64,000 bases of DNA, taken from Pegoplata infirma. Taxonomy: Eukaryota; Arthropoda; Insecta; Diptera; Anthomyiidae. The notes below the pieces were generated by a model. The model searched no databases. It saw nothing but the letters and a program-made list of their open reading frames with translations, and was not told the origin of the DNA. A program made the translations under genes and the position numbers. Location: assembly GCA_963921195.1 (NCBI GenBank), contig OY992538.1:87047904-87111903 (forward strand), written 5' to 3'. This document shows positions 1-11,657 of this stretch, in pieces. Position 1 is the first letter of the stretch; the number at the start of each line of letters is the position of its first letter.

Positions 1-160
1 AGGCTAAAACCAATACCAATACCCAATACCTAAATAATTCAAAACCAATACCGAAACCTATACCAATTCAACAAAAAATGAAAACCAATACCTATACCAA
101 TACTAATATAATTTTAAAAACCAATACCAATACCAATACTTTTATCGAATTGGTACCCAT
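1..160 (+). repeat. Degenerate ACCAATACC minisatellite
   Basis: Repeats of ACCAATACC / CCAATACCTATACC. The same motif recurs at 7225-7400 as a GGTATCGGTATTG-type array. Confidence 0.7.
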
Positions 161-821
161 CCTTGATCCAAAGTTAGGACCCATTAGGGTCCACACATGT
201 AAAGAGAACCGGCGATACTATGAGCTCGAGAACCAAAAATGGCCTCCATTTTGCTCTATCTGGCTTAGTTTCCGAGATAGCGCCATTTAAAGTTTTCTGA
301 AAATAAAAAAAAATTTACCATTTATTTTTGCTAATATTAGCAAAAAATCTTGTAAAAATGTAGTCAACTCAATTTCAAATTTAGCAAAAGAAATTAGTTC
401 AAAGTTTGTTTAAAATTGCTAATGTGCTAAATGAAGTTTACAAGAATTTTTTGCTAACATGCTAATCTTAATTAAAAATTTGCTAAAAGTTAGCTAACTA
501 GCATTAGCAAAAAAAATTAGTAAATCTACTAACGTATTTTTTTGAGTGTTTCAACAAACAACAACTTTAACTATACTCTATGCTAGAAACTGAATGTAGT
601 ATAATGGATGTGCTTTCGAATTTTGGCAGGTAAAGGTGTTTTGTATTCCATAATGCCCATTCCGAATTTTAAAGGAATCGGACTAGTTCTTCTTGTAGCC
701 CCCATACAAACCACATTCCTGATATTCACAGAAATCTCAAATTTCATGAAAATAAAAAAAATATTAAAAACAACCTAATCAAATCTGACTTTAATCGAAC
801 CATTTTTACCTGAGGCACCAT
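161..821. other. Unassigned AT-rich intergenic sequence
   Basis: Contains GCTAA/TTAGC-rich decayed sequence and one right-hand terminus of the CACTCAAAAA type (TTTTTTGAGTGT near 537-549) without a clear partner. No gene seen. Confidence 0.5.
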
Positions 822-1034
822 CAGGGCGGATCCAGCTCTTGGGTTTGGGGGGGGGGGAAGTTTTTTTAAACTCAAGTTCCATTTCTTAGAACCATCCAAA
901 ATCTTACACTCAACCAAAAATCAAATCGTTGTAAAAGAACGAAAGAAAATCGTTGTAAATTCAACAGAAATCATTGTTGATTTTGACCCTACTAATATTT
1001 ATGTTGATTTCAATAAAAACTTTTGTCAGTTTTT

Positions 1035-1127
1035 GTAAAAGTTGATCAACTCGTTTTTTTGTAAATCAACTCGTTTTTTTGTAAATCAACTCGTATTTTT
1101 TGTAAACTCAACTCATATTTTTGTTGA
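1035..1127 (+). repeat. Short tandem array, ~21-bp unit
   Basis: About four units of GTAAATCAACTCGTTTTTTT with decay towards the right. It lies inside the hAT-like element. Confidence 0.65.
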
Positions 1128-1131
1128 TATA

Positions 1132-1559
1132 ATAGTACATTCAGACTAGCCTCGAAACCCCGTTGAAAATACATATTTTCATTTTGAAAACTTTACCGTT
1201 CACACTTGAAATTTTTGACACTTATTACGTTTTCAGAATTCACCGAAGAAAATTTTCGATCAAACAGGCATTAAATCCACACAATTAATTAAATTACGCG
1301 TTTGTTTACAATATTTAATATATATTTTTTTTTGATTTCAGCTATTTTTTATGAAAATATTTAAATATTTTTAGTTTTTTATTTTTGACACTTTCTTTAA
1401 TTTATTTTCTTTTATGAAATTTAAAAGGTTTCGATCGTACATTCGTTGAAACCTCATAACAAAAAGGTTTCAATTTGTAGGGGAAAATACGTATTTTCAA
1501 ATGAGGTTTGGCACGAAACCTCGTTATACGGGGTTTCGATGCCAATGTGAATGCACTAT
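1132..1559. mobile_element. Inverted-repeat MITE nested in the 0.8-2.3 kb hAT element
   Basis: Left ATAGTACATTCA..CGAAACCCCG and right, inverted, ATAGTGCATTCA..CGAAACCCCG, with further paired sequence (AAAATACRTATTTTC) inward. 428 bp, no coding frame. I cannot fix the superfamily because no clear target duplication is visible. Confidence 0.65.
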
Positions 1560-2344
1560 AAGAAATTTTATTAATAAAAAAAAGCTTGTTGTTATTTGTA
1601 AATATTCGTTTATTAAGTATAAATCACATTTTTTAGAATTATCACCGGCTTTTTAAGCTGAAATATTTAAACCCGATATTTTCACACATACTTCGTTTAT
1701 TTATGTTATGCACTCGTAAGCCATTCTCCAGTTTTCTAATGACACCAAATCAAAAACCTTAAAAAACAAGAAAATTTTTAATATAGTATGAATACATAAA
1801 GTAATCAATGTATTTTATTACTTAAAATAAATATTTTTATAAGAAACAAACACATAAAATAATTTTATAAGAGAAAATTTCACATTGCTACCAACTTGAT
1901 AATACAAAAATGAACGAACAGGGTTGTTTTTTCTTTTTTGGTTTTATCTATTGAATTCTGTATAAGCTTTGTAAATAGTTGATTCAACTTTACTGATTAT
2001 TCAACGATATCAACATTAATTTTTGTTGAATACGGCAATATTCTGTAAAACTTGATCTACAATGGGTTTACTAATTTTTCTACTAAGATATTTCTATGGG
2101 TGTAAAAATGGTTATGTAATGCATTAATAAATGCAAAAATATGCATTACTTTTTCGCTACCGATTACCATATGCATTACTTTTTAGTATTTTTCATGTAT
2201 GTTTTTTGCCTATGCACTACATGGTAATGCATTACATAACCATTACCATTTTGAATGTTTTTCTGTTCACTTCTGTATTCCATTCCATTCTCCTCCCCCC
2301 CCCCCCCCCCTTGGATCCGCGCCTGGGTACCATACTTAAAAAAG

Positions 2345-3058
2345 GGAGGTACAAAAATAGGAAAATTAACTAAACTTTAAGAAAAAATTTGAAATGGATT
2401 TGGCTTCAAAGATTTTTTTCGTTTGTTTAAGTTCTTATTTTTCTTAAAAATAAGGAAACAATTTTAACTAGAAAATGGGAAATATTTTACTATAGTTCAT
2501 ACACATTTGAGGAACAGATTGGGTCCATTGAGATCCGAGCCCATGGGTCCAGATCCTGTTTTCTCAAGACCCCGTTGGGTTATTTAAGGGTCGCCATAGA
2601 TTTTGATTCAAAACTTTTGTCCGTTTTGCTCTACCTTGCTCAGTTCTTCAGATACGGAAATTTGGGGCCTTAAGAATTTTATAAATTGGGTAACTAAAAA
2701 ACTGTTAATCAGACGGCTTGCGAGTATTTTGCAGAAGTATTTAACGACTCAAGAGCTACAAAAATGCCGTTGGACTTTTTGTCGTGTCGGCAGTATTTAC
2801 CGAGATATGTGCATATATAAAATCTCGGTAATGTCAAATATTAGATCCGAAATCAGGGTCTTGAGACCACAACAGATGTATAGCTAGGCTATTCCATATT
2901 CTTTCTTTCATCCGTTTTGCTCTATCTCGCTTAGTTTTCGAGATATCGCCACTTTGAATATTTAACTAAATTCTTAGAAGTTTACTACCTCAACTCTAAG
3001 AAGAGAAATATGATGAAGTAATTTTTAGTAAATTTTAACTTAAGAGTTTAATTACAAT
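2345..3058. mobile_element. Partial copy of the long TACACT-type MITE (cf. 49.6-50.7 kb)
   Basis: Matches the complement of 49573-50653 over several blocks, e.g. TTGGCTTCAAAGATTTTTTT, the CCCATGGGTCCAG stretch and the GTAAATACTGCC-type block. Both ends are decayed. Confidence 0.6.
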
Positions 3059-4172
3059 TGGAGCGGGAAGCGGAAAAACGCGTCAAAAATCGAGCGATTA
3101 ATTTAAATTAGAGAATAATCACAATTGGAGCGGGAAGCGGAAAAACGCAATTGTCCTCATAAAAATAGAATTGAATCTAGTTTGGCGGAAAAACGCGGCG
3201 GAATTTTGTTGTCATATAAAACGTATGTAAACAGTTGCGGAAAAACGCTTCCCGCTCCAATTGTGATTATTCTCTTAAGCGTCAAGCGGTTTGCGGTTTT
3301 CCCTACATTATATTTTATATACATACTTGCAAATGTATATTTGATGTGATAATTATTTTAATTTTATTTAGAATTTTTACTTTTGGCAAGAACATTTTTT
3401 TTATATTTAAACAATAAATTTTTTTAATATTTAAGAACCCATTCAATTAAGATCGAGATACAATATCTTATAAAACAGTTAAATAACAAGAAAATAATTA
3501 AATAGAACAGCACAATTAATTTATTCAAAACAATAAAAAATAAAATACACAATAGGTAAAACAAATTTTACATATTGCATCTTTTAAAACTTGAAAAATT
3601 CATAAAAACATATTTTTTTTAACAAATTTCTATTATTTTTTCAGCAAACTCCATTGTTTAAATAATTTTCCATATTTTTTTTTTTTTTTTTGACAATTCC
3701 CAAGCATTTTTTCATGTTTTGCTTCGTTGTTTATTTCCATCTGCCAAAAAATTTGTACTAAGGCCTCTGTTCTGTCTTTCACAACTTTTCAATTCACATG
3801 AAAATTTCCGAATCACATGAAATCATTCGAAGTTGAAATCGAATAATTAAAATTTAAAAAATTATAAGGAAAAAAGTGCATTCGTTTTACTTTCACCAAA
3901 TTTTATTTATGTGAAACAAAACGAAAAAGAAATTCGGATGTGAAATCTAGAACACAAAAAAAATTCGGAAATTTTCATTTTCACATTTTTTATGTGAATT
4001 ACTTTTTTTTGGAACAGCGGCCTAAAACTATATTTTACAACACTGTTCTGAAAAACAATACTTTTTTTGCTTGAAATCCGGCAACGCCAAAAAATAAAAT
4101 GAGAGGAAAAATGAGAGAGAGAGAAAGAGAGAGGCGGAAAACCGCTTCCCGCTCCAATTGTGATTATTCTCT
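3048..4172. repeat. Cluster of inverted repeats around CAATTGGAGCGGGAAGCGG
   Basis: The same ~40-bp segment (AATCACAATTGGAGCGGGAAG plus CGGAAAAACGC) occurs near 3053 and 3112 forward and near 3236 and 4132 reversed. The outer pair 3112/4172 is flanked by AGAGAATAATC. It is probably a nested MITE pair. No gene. Confidence 0.6.
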
Positions 4173-4184
4173 AACTTGAACTAA

Positions 4185-4581
4185 AGGTAGAAACAGAACA
4201 AGCACGGCACGGGGGACGGTTACCGTTGCCGGAGAATATAGGCCCAAAACAATGACGGGGGACGGCGACGGCAAAAAATGTCATTTGTTTGTTCAGTGGT
4301 GCCAACTTTTAAAAAAATTAGAGTAATTTTACGGAAAAAAATCGCTTATCACATAGTCAATGTGATTAAGTTGGCACTACTGTACGTTTGTTACACCATT
4401 GTGAATGAAAAAATTAAAAATTGTTGTGAAAATGCGGCAACCCTGGAGTGTGAGAGGGAGGGAGATTGAGAGAATCCGGAGAACAAATAAAATAAGTTTT
4501 AATTTTTTGCCGTGCCGGTCACGGTTTTTAACTGTCAAATCGTATGGAAAAAGTCGTGCCGGGCTTGTTCTGTTCCTACCT
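4185..4581. mobile_element. PIF/Harbinger-like MITE, TAA target
   Basis: Inverted ends AGGTAGAAACAGAACAAGC / AGGTAGGAACAGAACAAGC with matching CGGCACG. Flanked by TAA (4182-4184, 4582-4584), the TWA duplication typical of PIF/Harbinger. 397 bp and unusually GC-rich at the ends. An inverted copy is at 55402-55784. Confidence 0.78.
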
Positions 4582-4584
4582 TAA

Positions 4585-4871
4585 ATTGTGTATGCACCAT
4601 AGGGGTGAAACGAATAAGTTTTGCACATGTGTATGTATTAGTGACGGCACGCGCGTGTAACTTTTGACATTTCATACAAAACGTAAACAAACAACGAAAA
4701 TACAGATGCAAAAGCTCACACGTACAGGCACACGTATTCTAGACAGAGAAGTAAATTTAGTAGTATTTTGTATGCGTCCATATTGAAAGTACCGAAATAA
4801 GCACTCGTGTTGCATGTCTATATGGTCTGTGGTATGCACATATTTTTAAGATATATATCTTAAAAATAAAG
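4585..4871. other. Unassigned sequence between two MITEs
   Basis: Somewhat GC-richer than its surroundings (ACGGCACGCGCG). Imperfect TATGCACCATA-type inverted ends suggest another decayed element. Nothing coding. Confidence 0.35.
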
Positions 4872-5482
4872 ATATCGTTGGCTTAGTCGGCAAACTTGTC
4901 AAGTCCATTTTTATTAATTTTTGATTTTAGGAGGGACAAAAAATTTTCAAACTTTTTTTTAGCTTGACTTTTTTTAAGTTTATAAACGTAGGATTTTTCT
5001 TTAGATCAACATATTTAAATTTATATTTATTATTTTTTTTTTTCAAATGATGTGTTTTGAGTTACGCAATACCACGGTTTAGATATACTATAAGGTTAAG
5101 TAAGATTGGACAACTGGTCGTCCATATCAATGTTTTGACAAGTTTCAGTGCTTTCTTTTAATTTTTATTATTTGCAATTTCACACAGTTATAGCAGAAAC
5201 AATTACTTAATTTTTAATTTTAGCAAAAATTAATAATTTTCAAAAAAAATTACAAAAAATCACCCAATTTTCTTGTATTTTAAACAAATTTAAAAAAAAA
5301 AAATTTAATTGACAATTTTCACATTTCCTTTTTGTTTCGACATTTTATTTTTTAGTACACACCGATTTCTGTCGATTTTCTTCATCCTTTATATATGTCA
5401 TTCGTGCGCAATACATACTACATTAAAATCTCAATGTTTATAAAAATGGACTTGACAGATTTGCCGACTAAGCCAACGATAT
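4872..5482. mobile_element. MITE with ~42-bp inverted ends
   Basis: ATATCGTTGGCTTAGTCGGC at 4872 recurs inverted ending at 5482, and pairing continues to TCCATTTTTA. 611 bp, no coding potential. The target duplication is unclear. Confidence 0.75.
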
Positions 5483-5518
5483 GTTTGTTAGATTTCGGTA
5501 AAATTTCTTCGGCAGTAA

Positions 5519-5854
5519 AGCTGCCCATTCACTTGCAATAAAATTGCTCAACTTAAAAAAAAAATATTTTACAATATTATTGTCGTTTTACCCTACACAG
5601 CAAATAAAATTGCTCAATACTTAAACCCAATATATTGTACAAGATATAAACATAAACATAACATAATAAAAGTTGTACAATATAGACAACACACTGATAA
5701 AATATATTGCAGTATTCTTGTTTGTACAATAAATATCAAAAGTGTTTTGATATTCTCCAATATATTGCACAACCGTAAATATTACATACACACAAGCGAT
5801 ATTATTGTACAATTTGAAAAGTTGAACAATAATATTGCATGTGAATGGGCAGCT
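5519..5854. mobile_element. PIF/Harbinger-like MITE, TAA target
   Basis: Ends AGCTGCCCATTCAC / GTGAATGGGCAGCT, with TAA on both sides (5516-5518, 5855-5857). The inner sequence continues as imperfect inverted repeat (GCAATA.TATTGC). 336 bp. Confidence 0.8.
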
Positions 5855-6669
5855 TAAGACTTTCTTGCCTTATATTAAAGAACTGCAAATTATTTATAAG
5901 TAAATGAACTAAACTTTTTTCCTAAAAGTTGAGAAAAATTCTTATTTTTTTTGTTAAATTTAACTAAATACGTCAACTATTTTCGAAAAATGTTTTCCTA
6001 AATTTTAGTCATGTCTTTTTTTCTCAGTGCATATGAAAATTTCGGCCGATATTCAGTTAAAGCGGATTATTGGCAACAAATATGGTCACGATTTTACGTA
6101 AAAATGACATTAAATCGTCACATCTGACATCATTGCATCCCATATTAAGAGCATTTAATGAGTATATGTATTTAGTTTGTTGAAAAAAATAGAAAACAAA
6201 CCAGTTTTAAGAGAATTTGTATTGCTGCATTATAAACAAATACAGTGTAGTAATTTTTATGTTTTTTGTTGTTTTATTTTCACTTATTTTCGCTTTAATT
6301 AAAGCGATTTAAAAAAACACTGTTGCCAACTAACAAGAAAATTATATGATCTCATAATATACTATAGTCGGTTTTCAGAAGAGTAAAAAATAAATAAGCC
6401 CCACACAAGTGAGTACTCACTGTTCAACTAAAAAATAATGGCGTTTTCTTTTCTGGCAAAAAATGTAGCATTTTGTAACATTTTTATTATTCTTTGAATT
6501 TTTTGTGTTCTTTTCTAAAAAAAATGCACACTTTTGAAAAAATATTATGTTCTTTTCTCAAAATATTGCCTGCCCGTGATGTAAAAAATGCATATTTTCC
6601 ACCCCGAAATCAAATGAAAACTGAAAAACTGCCCTGATATTCTCTCATGTAGCAAAACTCAAATTAAGC

Positions 6670-6775
6670 GAACAAGTTAACTGGTGCTGTTGTGGTGCAG
6701 AGGATGTGTCCTGGCATGTTACACTGGAGGTCCGGGGTTCAAATCCCGGTATGGACAAACTTTTTTTTTTTTTTT
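6670..6775 (+). ncRNA. tRNA-like Pol III head (SINE or tRNA pseudogene)
   Basis: A-box match TGGTGCAGAGG and perfect B-box GGTTCAAATCC, followed by a long T run at 6761 that would terminate Pol III. No acceptor stem pairs, and the T-stem has an extra G, so it is not a working tRNA. Confidence 0.6.
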
Positions 6776-6982
6776 TATTCTGGTATTTTTTTTTTATTCA
6801 ATTACATATTATTTTTTATTTAATAATGTTTTTTGTTTAAATAATTTAATAATTTTTTAAAAAAAAGTAAATTTTCATATAAAATCGACTAAATTTGTTA
6901 ATTTTTTGGTATTTTTTTTTTAAAGTTTAAATAATTAAAAAAAAAAATAATTTAAAGCAAAAAAAAAAATAAAAAAAATATG

Positions 6983-7075
6983 TGATGGCCATCGCCGGGA
7001 TTCGAACCTGAGCTGCCGGAAATATAAGCGAAAAACACATGCATCGAACCAGCAAATCAGGGCAATTTGCGTACA
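6983..7075 (-). ncRNA. tRNA-like Pol III head, minus strand
   Basis: Complement contains B-box GGTTCGAATCC followed by CCGGCGATGGCCATCACATA and long T runs. The remainder does not fold into a full cloverleaf. It faces the plus-strand tRNA-like sequence at 6670-6775 across a 200-bp AT-rich spacer. Confidence 0.5.
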
Positions 7076-7224
7076 AAACAGCATTTTTTGTGTTCTTTTC
7101 TGAGTGAAAAAAATGCGACATCGTTTCAGGGCCATGTCAACATTTTAAAAGTTAACATTTTAACAATGCACACTTTTTTGTTCAGAAAAGAAAATAAGCC
7201 TAACAAAATTTTACGACACTATTT

Positions 7225-7400
7225 ACTTTAAACCAATGTTGGCAATCGATACCTTTTCAATACCGTTATCCGTTTCAAAACCCTTTAAATTGAATACCGG
7301 TACCAATACCAATACCGAAACTCAGTTTTGGTATCGGATACCGGTATCCAAAAACCTTTTCCTTCGGTATCGGTACGTAGCGGTATTGAAATGGTTTTTC
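7225..7400. repeat. ACCAATACC / GGTATCGG minisatellite
   Basis: Degenerate array of GGTATTGGTATC-type words on either strand, related to positions 1-160. Short frames across it are composition artefacts. Confidence 0.65.
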
Positions 7401-7755
7401 CTTAAAAAACAGGTTTTTTTTACAAAAAAAAAAAAAATAATGGAAGTTTGTAATTTTTTTGGTTTTTGTAAATGAAAAATCATACTCCAATTGCCTAACC
7501 GGAGTCTCAAAAAAAAATCAATTCTTTGGGTACCCACATCGTGGATTAAGAAAAAAATTCCAAAAAGATCAACCGCGATGCGGGATTAGATGAAATTTAT
7601 TGATTTTCACGAAATTTTTATGGAGTCATTTTGTCTCCCAATAGAAACTTTCTGAACCCCTTTCGTATAGTATAGTTTTTTTTTGTAATTTTTATTTAAT
7701 CTGCAATGTGGTTACCCAAGAATTTTTTTGATATTTATAGGACTTCGGGGAGTCA

Positions 7756-9532
7756 CACAGTGGGAAAAATTGCCAATCTAGCGGGAAATAATTCAAAATA
7801 TAACTAACAGATTTTAACAAAGTTATAATGCAATTTTAAAGTGGGATAGTGACTGCGTTTTAATCCGTTAAGAACTTAAAGTTTAGTTAACCCATTAGGG
7901 AATTACACACTATCAAATGTTGACAATTTATTGGGCTCTCACAGTTAGTTGTTTATAATAGTAAACTTGTCATCGCCGTGTATCGGAAGGGGTAAGCCGT
8001 TACCTACCAAGTGTTTGATTTCTTTTAAAGGGTGCTATTAGGTATATTATGTATAAATTTCCATAGGTTATCTGTTTTGCGAAGGCTCCCCCGTAACGAA
8101 TTATATAAACAACGTTTTTTTTTTAACTTGTTTAAATTCTTATGGAGCTACAAAAAAAAAAACGCTGTCAGATGCTGCTTAATCTTTAATTATAGATTAT
8201 TCTACATATAATGAAGTATTACTATTCAAAAAATTAGCTGCGTAGGCCTGCGTAGCGATTTTTTAAAATTATTTTTGTAATTTTGGTCTTTCAATAATTA
8301 TAATTCTAAACCTAGGCAGCGATGAACGCGACTCACGTATATGTTGAGAATCGCGAAGGATTTTTAGTAATTTGTTTTTAACATAGTAGAGCGTCCAAAT
8401 CTTGAAAAAAGTTCGTGCTGAATTAAAATTATTTTTGATTTTATGATTTTTAAATAACCGATTTAAGTCGCATTCAGTTGGTGAAAAAATTCTTAATAAA
8501 AATATTGTTATAAAAAATAATAAATTTAATACTATCATTTGAATTGGTTAATAAACTCTTTGGTTTTTTTAAATTTGTTTGACATGTCATTTCAACGGAG
8601 AGAGATATTTGAAGTTTGGCGTAAATGCGACAGTGCTTCCGATCGGAACTCAACAGTTATCAATTATATCTTGTCCAAACTTGGAAATAACATCTGCAAC
8701 GAGAATGATAGCTATAAAAAACTAACTGTTAGTGTGCGAGATTTATGTAGTAAATTCAAATGTAGATGGGCCAGTATTTCTCGCAATTTATATAGTTTTG
8801 AAAATCATTACAATATATGGTTGAATGAAAATATAGATTTTCTAGTAGAAGACGAAGAACCAGGACCTTCACAACCTCGAGGGCGTCCTTTGAAGACTTT
8901 TTTGGAAACGACAAAAAAATCCAAGAGGAGTCGTGTTTCGGATCTTGTACAAAATAACATCAAGGAATAATTATTGGTCGCTACGAAAGTAAGTCTGTAC
9001 AAATCTGGAAAGAGAGATGCAGCCCAATTATTAGATGAAATTAAAAAAACACCAAAAAGGGCTACAAAGATGAAAAAAGCCGTATTTTACCCCTCTGAAG
9101 CACCGACATAATACACACCAGAAGAGGCAATGGCACTATACATTGACAAAAGGTTAACTAAAATTCGTATATGCTTATTCAATCAGGTGCTAAGACTCCT
9201 ATTTTAGTTATATGCTGGATGTAGGGTATATGTCCAAATGTTATCAGATTTCACTTACAATATTTGATAACCCCATTAACTTTTCAAAAAGTATAAAATT
9301 CTTATTTTAAACATAATTTTCCACAGCTAACAGGTACAAAAAAAATACTCCTGAGGTAGTCGTATATAACACCTTTTGGGGCACCCTGTATTGAAAAACA
9401 GTTTCTTATTATTCATTATACAAAAAGCTCATATCCTTAGCTATAAAATCTCCAAGTATTGTTATCGGATCAGACCAATAGTTTAGAAGATATGATTTTT
9501 TTCCTGCCAGATTGGTGTTTTTTCCCACTGTG
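7756..9532 (+). mobile_element. Transib-superfamily DNA transposon, internally deleted copy
   Basis: Left end CACAGTGGGAAAAA at 7756 and right end TTTTTTCCCACTGTG to 9532 form inverted ends whose similarity continues inward (CCAATCT.GC.GGAA). Both start with the heptamer CACAGTG that Transib shares with V(D)J recombination signals. The flanks are a perfect 5-bp duplication AGTCA (7751-7755 and 9533-9537), the Transib target length. The element is 1777 bp, shorter than autonomous Transibs (about 3 kb), and encodes only the transposase N-terminus with stops. Confidence 0.88.
8584..9207 (+). pseudogene. Transib transposase N-terminal fragment, two in-frame stops
   Basis: The likely start is M-S-F-Q-R-R-E-I-F-E-V-W-R-K-C-D-S at 8584. 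An in-frame Met at 8539 has only a non-conserved leader. The frame runs through G-R-P-L-K-T-F and K-S-K-R-S-R-V-S-D-L, meets TAA at 8968, continues in the same frame as L-L-V-A-T-K-V-S-L-Y-K-S-G-K-R-D-A-A, meets a second TAA near 9107, then reads Y-T-P-E-E-A-M-A-L and ends at 9207. This order (L/V-W-R-K-C, GRP plus basic patch, P-E-E-A-L) matches the N-terminal region of RAG1-like Transib transposases. The DDE core is absent. The element ends around it support the call. Confidence 0.82.
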
Positions 9533-9741
9533 AGTCATTTGGAAAGTATAATTTTTTTAAGTGGCTTAGCTCATAGAATTTTTTTATTACTTAAAAGTGC
9601 CATCATAATTCATGAAAAAAAAAATTGCAACGCCGACCCCCTTAAAACGCTCTTTTAAATTTTTTTACATCTTAGAGGGCATTTTAGCAAAAATGTTAAA
9701 TTTAAATTTTCGAATTTCATGTCGAAATGCCTGCCAAACAA

Positions 9742-10649
9742 TGGCCAGTAGACCGGGTCGAAAAAAAAAGTTCCCATTGTGCGGGCTTAATTTTAAAGCT
9801 TACCTCGAAAAAATTCCATAGCCAAAATATTAGATTTTTAAGACGCGATTTGGTACCGCCGAAATCGTTATTTGTTCATAGCTTTGTCATTTGATGTCCG
9901 ATCGTTGTAAAAAAAATATGTTAAAAAGTTCTCAGCGAGTACTAAATTTGACCCATATCTGGTTTTGACCTCTGAGGTCATCTTCGTGTTATGAGTGTTA
10001 GTTTCTCAGCTTTCTACCCACCTAAATGATTTTTATTTCTCCATTAAATTATAGCACTAAAAAATTCATGAAATTCTTCCCTTAGAAGTACCCTCTTAAA
10101 TTAATTAACAAAAAAGTTACATTCGATTTTAAATTTCCATAGAAAAAGATTTAAAACACTTGTTTGTATGTATTTAAATACAAACTAAAAAAATTAAATA
10201 TAGTTTAAAGGCGTAATAACAAGTGTTTTTTCTAATTTTCTTTATATTGTATATGAAAATCTTAAATCAAATGTAACTTTTTTGTTAATTAATTTAACTG
10301 TATACTTCCAAGGGAAGGATTTTATGATTTTCTTAGTGCTATAATATAATGAAACAATAAAATTCATTTAAGTGGGTAGAAAGATGAGAAACTAACAATC
10401 ATTAGAAGAAGATGACCTCTGAGGTAAAAACCAGATATGGGTCAAATTTAGTACTCGCTGAGGACTTTCTAACAAATTTTTTTTATAACGATCGGACATC
10501 AAATGACAAAGCTATGAATAAATAACGATTTCGGCGGTACCAAATCGCGACCTAATATTTTGGCTATGGAATTTTTTCGAGGTAAGCTTTAAAATTAAGC
10601 CCGCACAATGGGAACTTTCTCCTTTATGGTCGACCCAGTCTAATGGCCA
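9742..10649. mobile_element. Foldback element C: ~0.9-kb hairpin
   Basis: Two arms of about 425 bp (9742-10165 and 10219-10649) are nearly perfect inverted copies around a short AT loop with TATTTAAATA. Shared blocks include CCCGCACAATGGGAACTTT, TTTCGGCGGTACCAAATCGCG and GACCTCTGAGGT. Outer ends TGGCCA. No open frame. Confidence 0.85.
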
Positions 10650-11657
10650 GGTTGAAGCTGATTGTGGGAAAATTTATTAAAAAAAGTTCACTAGGGCATC
10701 TTCAGTCGGCAACCAGCGGTCAAAATTGAAAAAAATCAAGTATTTCGACAAAAAATCATGTCCGAATTTTTTGACCAAATCCAGCTCAAAAATTCGGAAT
10801 TTTTGCGTAAAATTTGCGGAAATTTGGAAAAATATTTAAAAAAAATTTTAAACAGCGATTTTGATCCACAGAGTTATATCATTAAGTAGTCTCCCTACTG
10901 CTTTCTCCCTTTATCCTCCCTTTCTATTTGTTTAAAGCTTTTCTTAATAAATTCTTTTATCCAACTCTACTTTAAATCTCTCAATTATCATTTAGTTCTT
11001 TATGATACATTTTATCACTTACTATACATTTAACTTGTTTATTATATTTCCATTTCATACTATCGTTATTATTAATATTCTTCTTATTTAAAAGCTTACC
11101 GTTATTTTAAATCTATATAAAATGCCTTAATTAAATATATTGAAGTCAGTCTTAAGTTGTTATTTGAAAAGATAAGATCACACGTAAAAATGAATTAATT
11201 AATAAATAAATAATAAATAATAAAAAAAATATAATTTAATAACCATTCACGCACGGATGTTTTATTCATTTTATTACAGGGGCTGATTTTTAAACATAAA
11301 AATAATTTTTTTATCCAAATTGGTATCAAAAGTTGGAAAATATTAAGTGTGTTATCTAAAAAATATTAAAAAATATAAAAACGCGATTTTTTAATTTTAA
11401 AACGTTAAAAAATAAGTGATAATTACTTCGAATAATTTTTTCATATTTTTTTTTCTAAAACTACATTTAAATACTAATAAAACGTTGTCCAACTTTTTTT
11501 AAGATATCCATATTTTTTACTAGTCAAAATTAATTGAAAATTTCAATTCTTTAATTTTTTTGAAAAAAATCGCCATTTTGAAAAAATCGCAAAAAAAAAA
11601 AATAATCGAAGGGTGTCGGGTTTGTGATTTGGCATGGAATGCCCCATAAATTATTAA
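10650..11657. other. Unassigned intergenic sequence
   Basis: AT-rich, with a pyrimidine-rich patch (10890-10930) and an (AATAAATAAT)n stretch near 11195. It might be a decayed retroelement end, but I see no diagnostic motif. Confidence 0.4.

Larger units (their letters stand above)
822..2325. mobile_element. hAT-like non-autonomous element with poly-G/poly-C ends
   Basis: Ends CAGGGCGGATCCA at 822 and, inverted, CAGGCGCGGATCCA ending at 2325. Flanks are an 8-bp near-duplication GGCACCAT / GGTACCAT (814-821, 2326-2333; 7 of 8). G and C homopolymers lie just inside the two ends. There is no transposase frame. A second inverted-repeat element is nested inside. Confidence 0.82.

Noticed and set aside
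1..160. Telomeric or subtelomeric repeat
   Set aside because: The ACCAATACC motif is degenerate, also occurs internally at 7.2 kb, and flies do not use such simple telomere repeats.
6690..6765. Functional tRNA gene
   Set aside because: No acceptor pairing and an extra base in the T-arm. Only Pol III boxes are preserved.
8539..8970. 143-codon open frame as an intact host gene
   Set aside because: It lies inside Transib ends with a 5-bp duplication, matches the N-terminal layout of Transib transposase, and the same frame continues past two stops.
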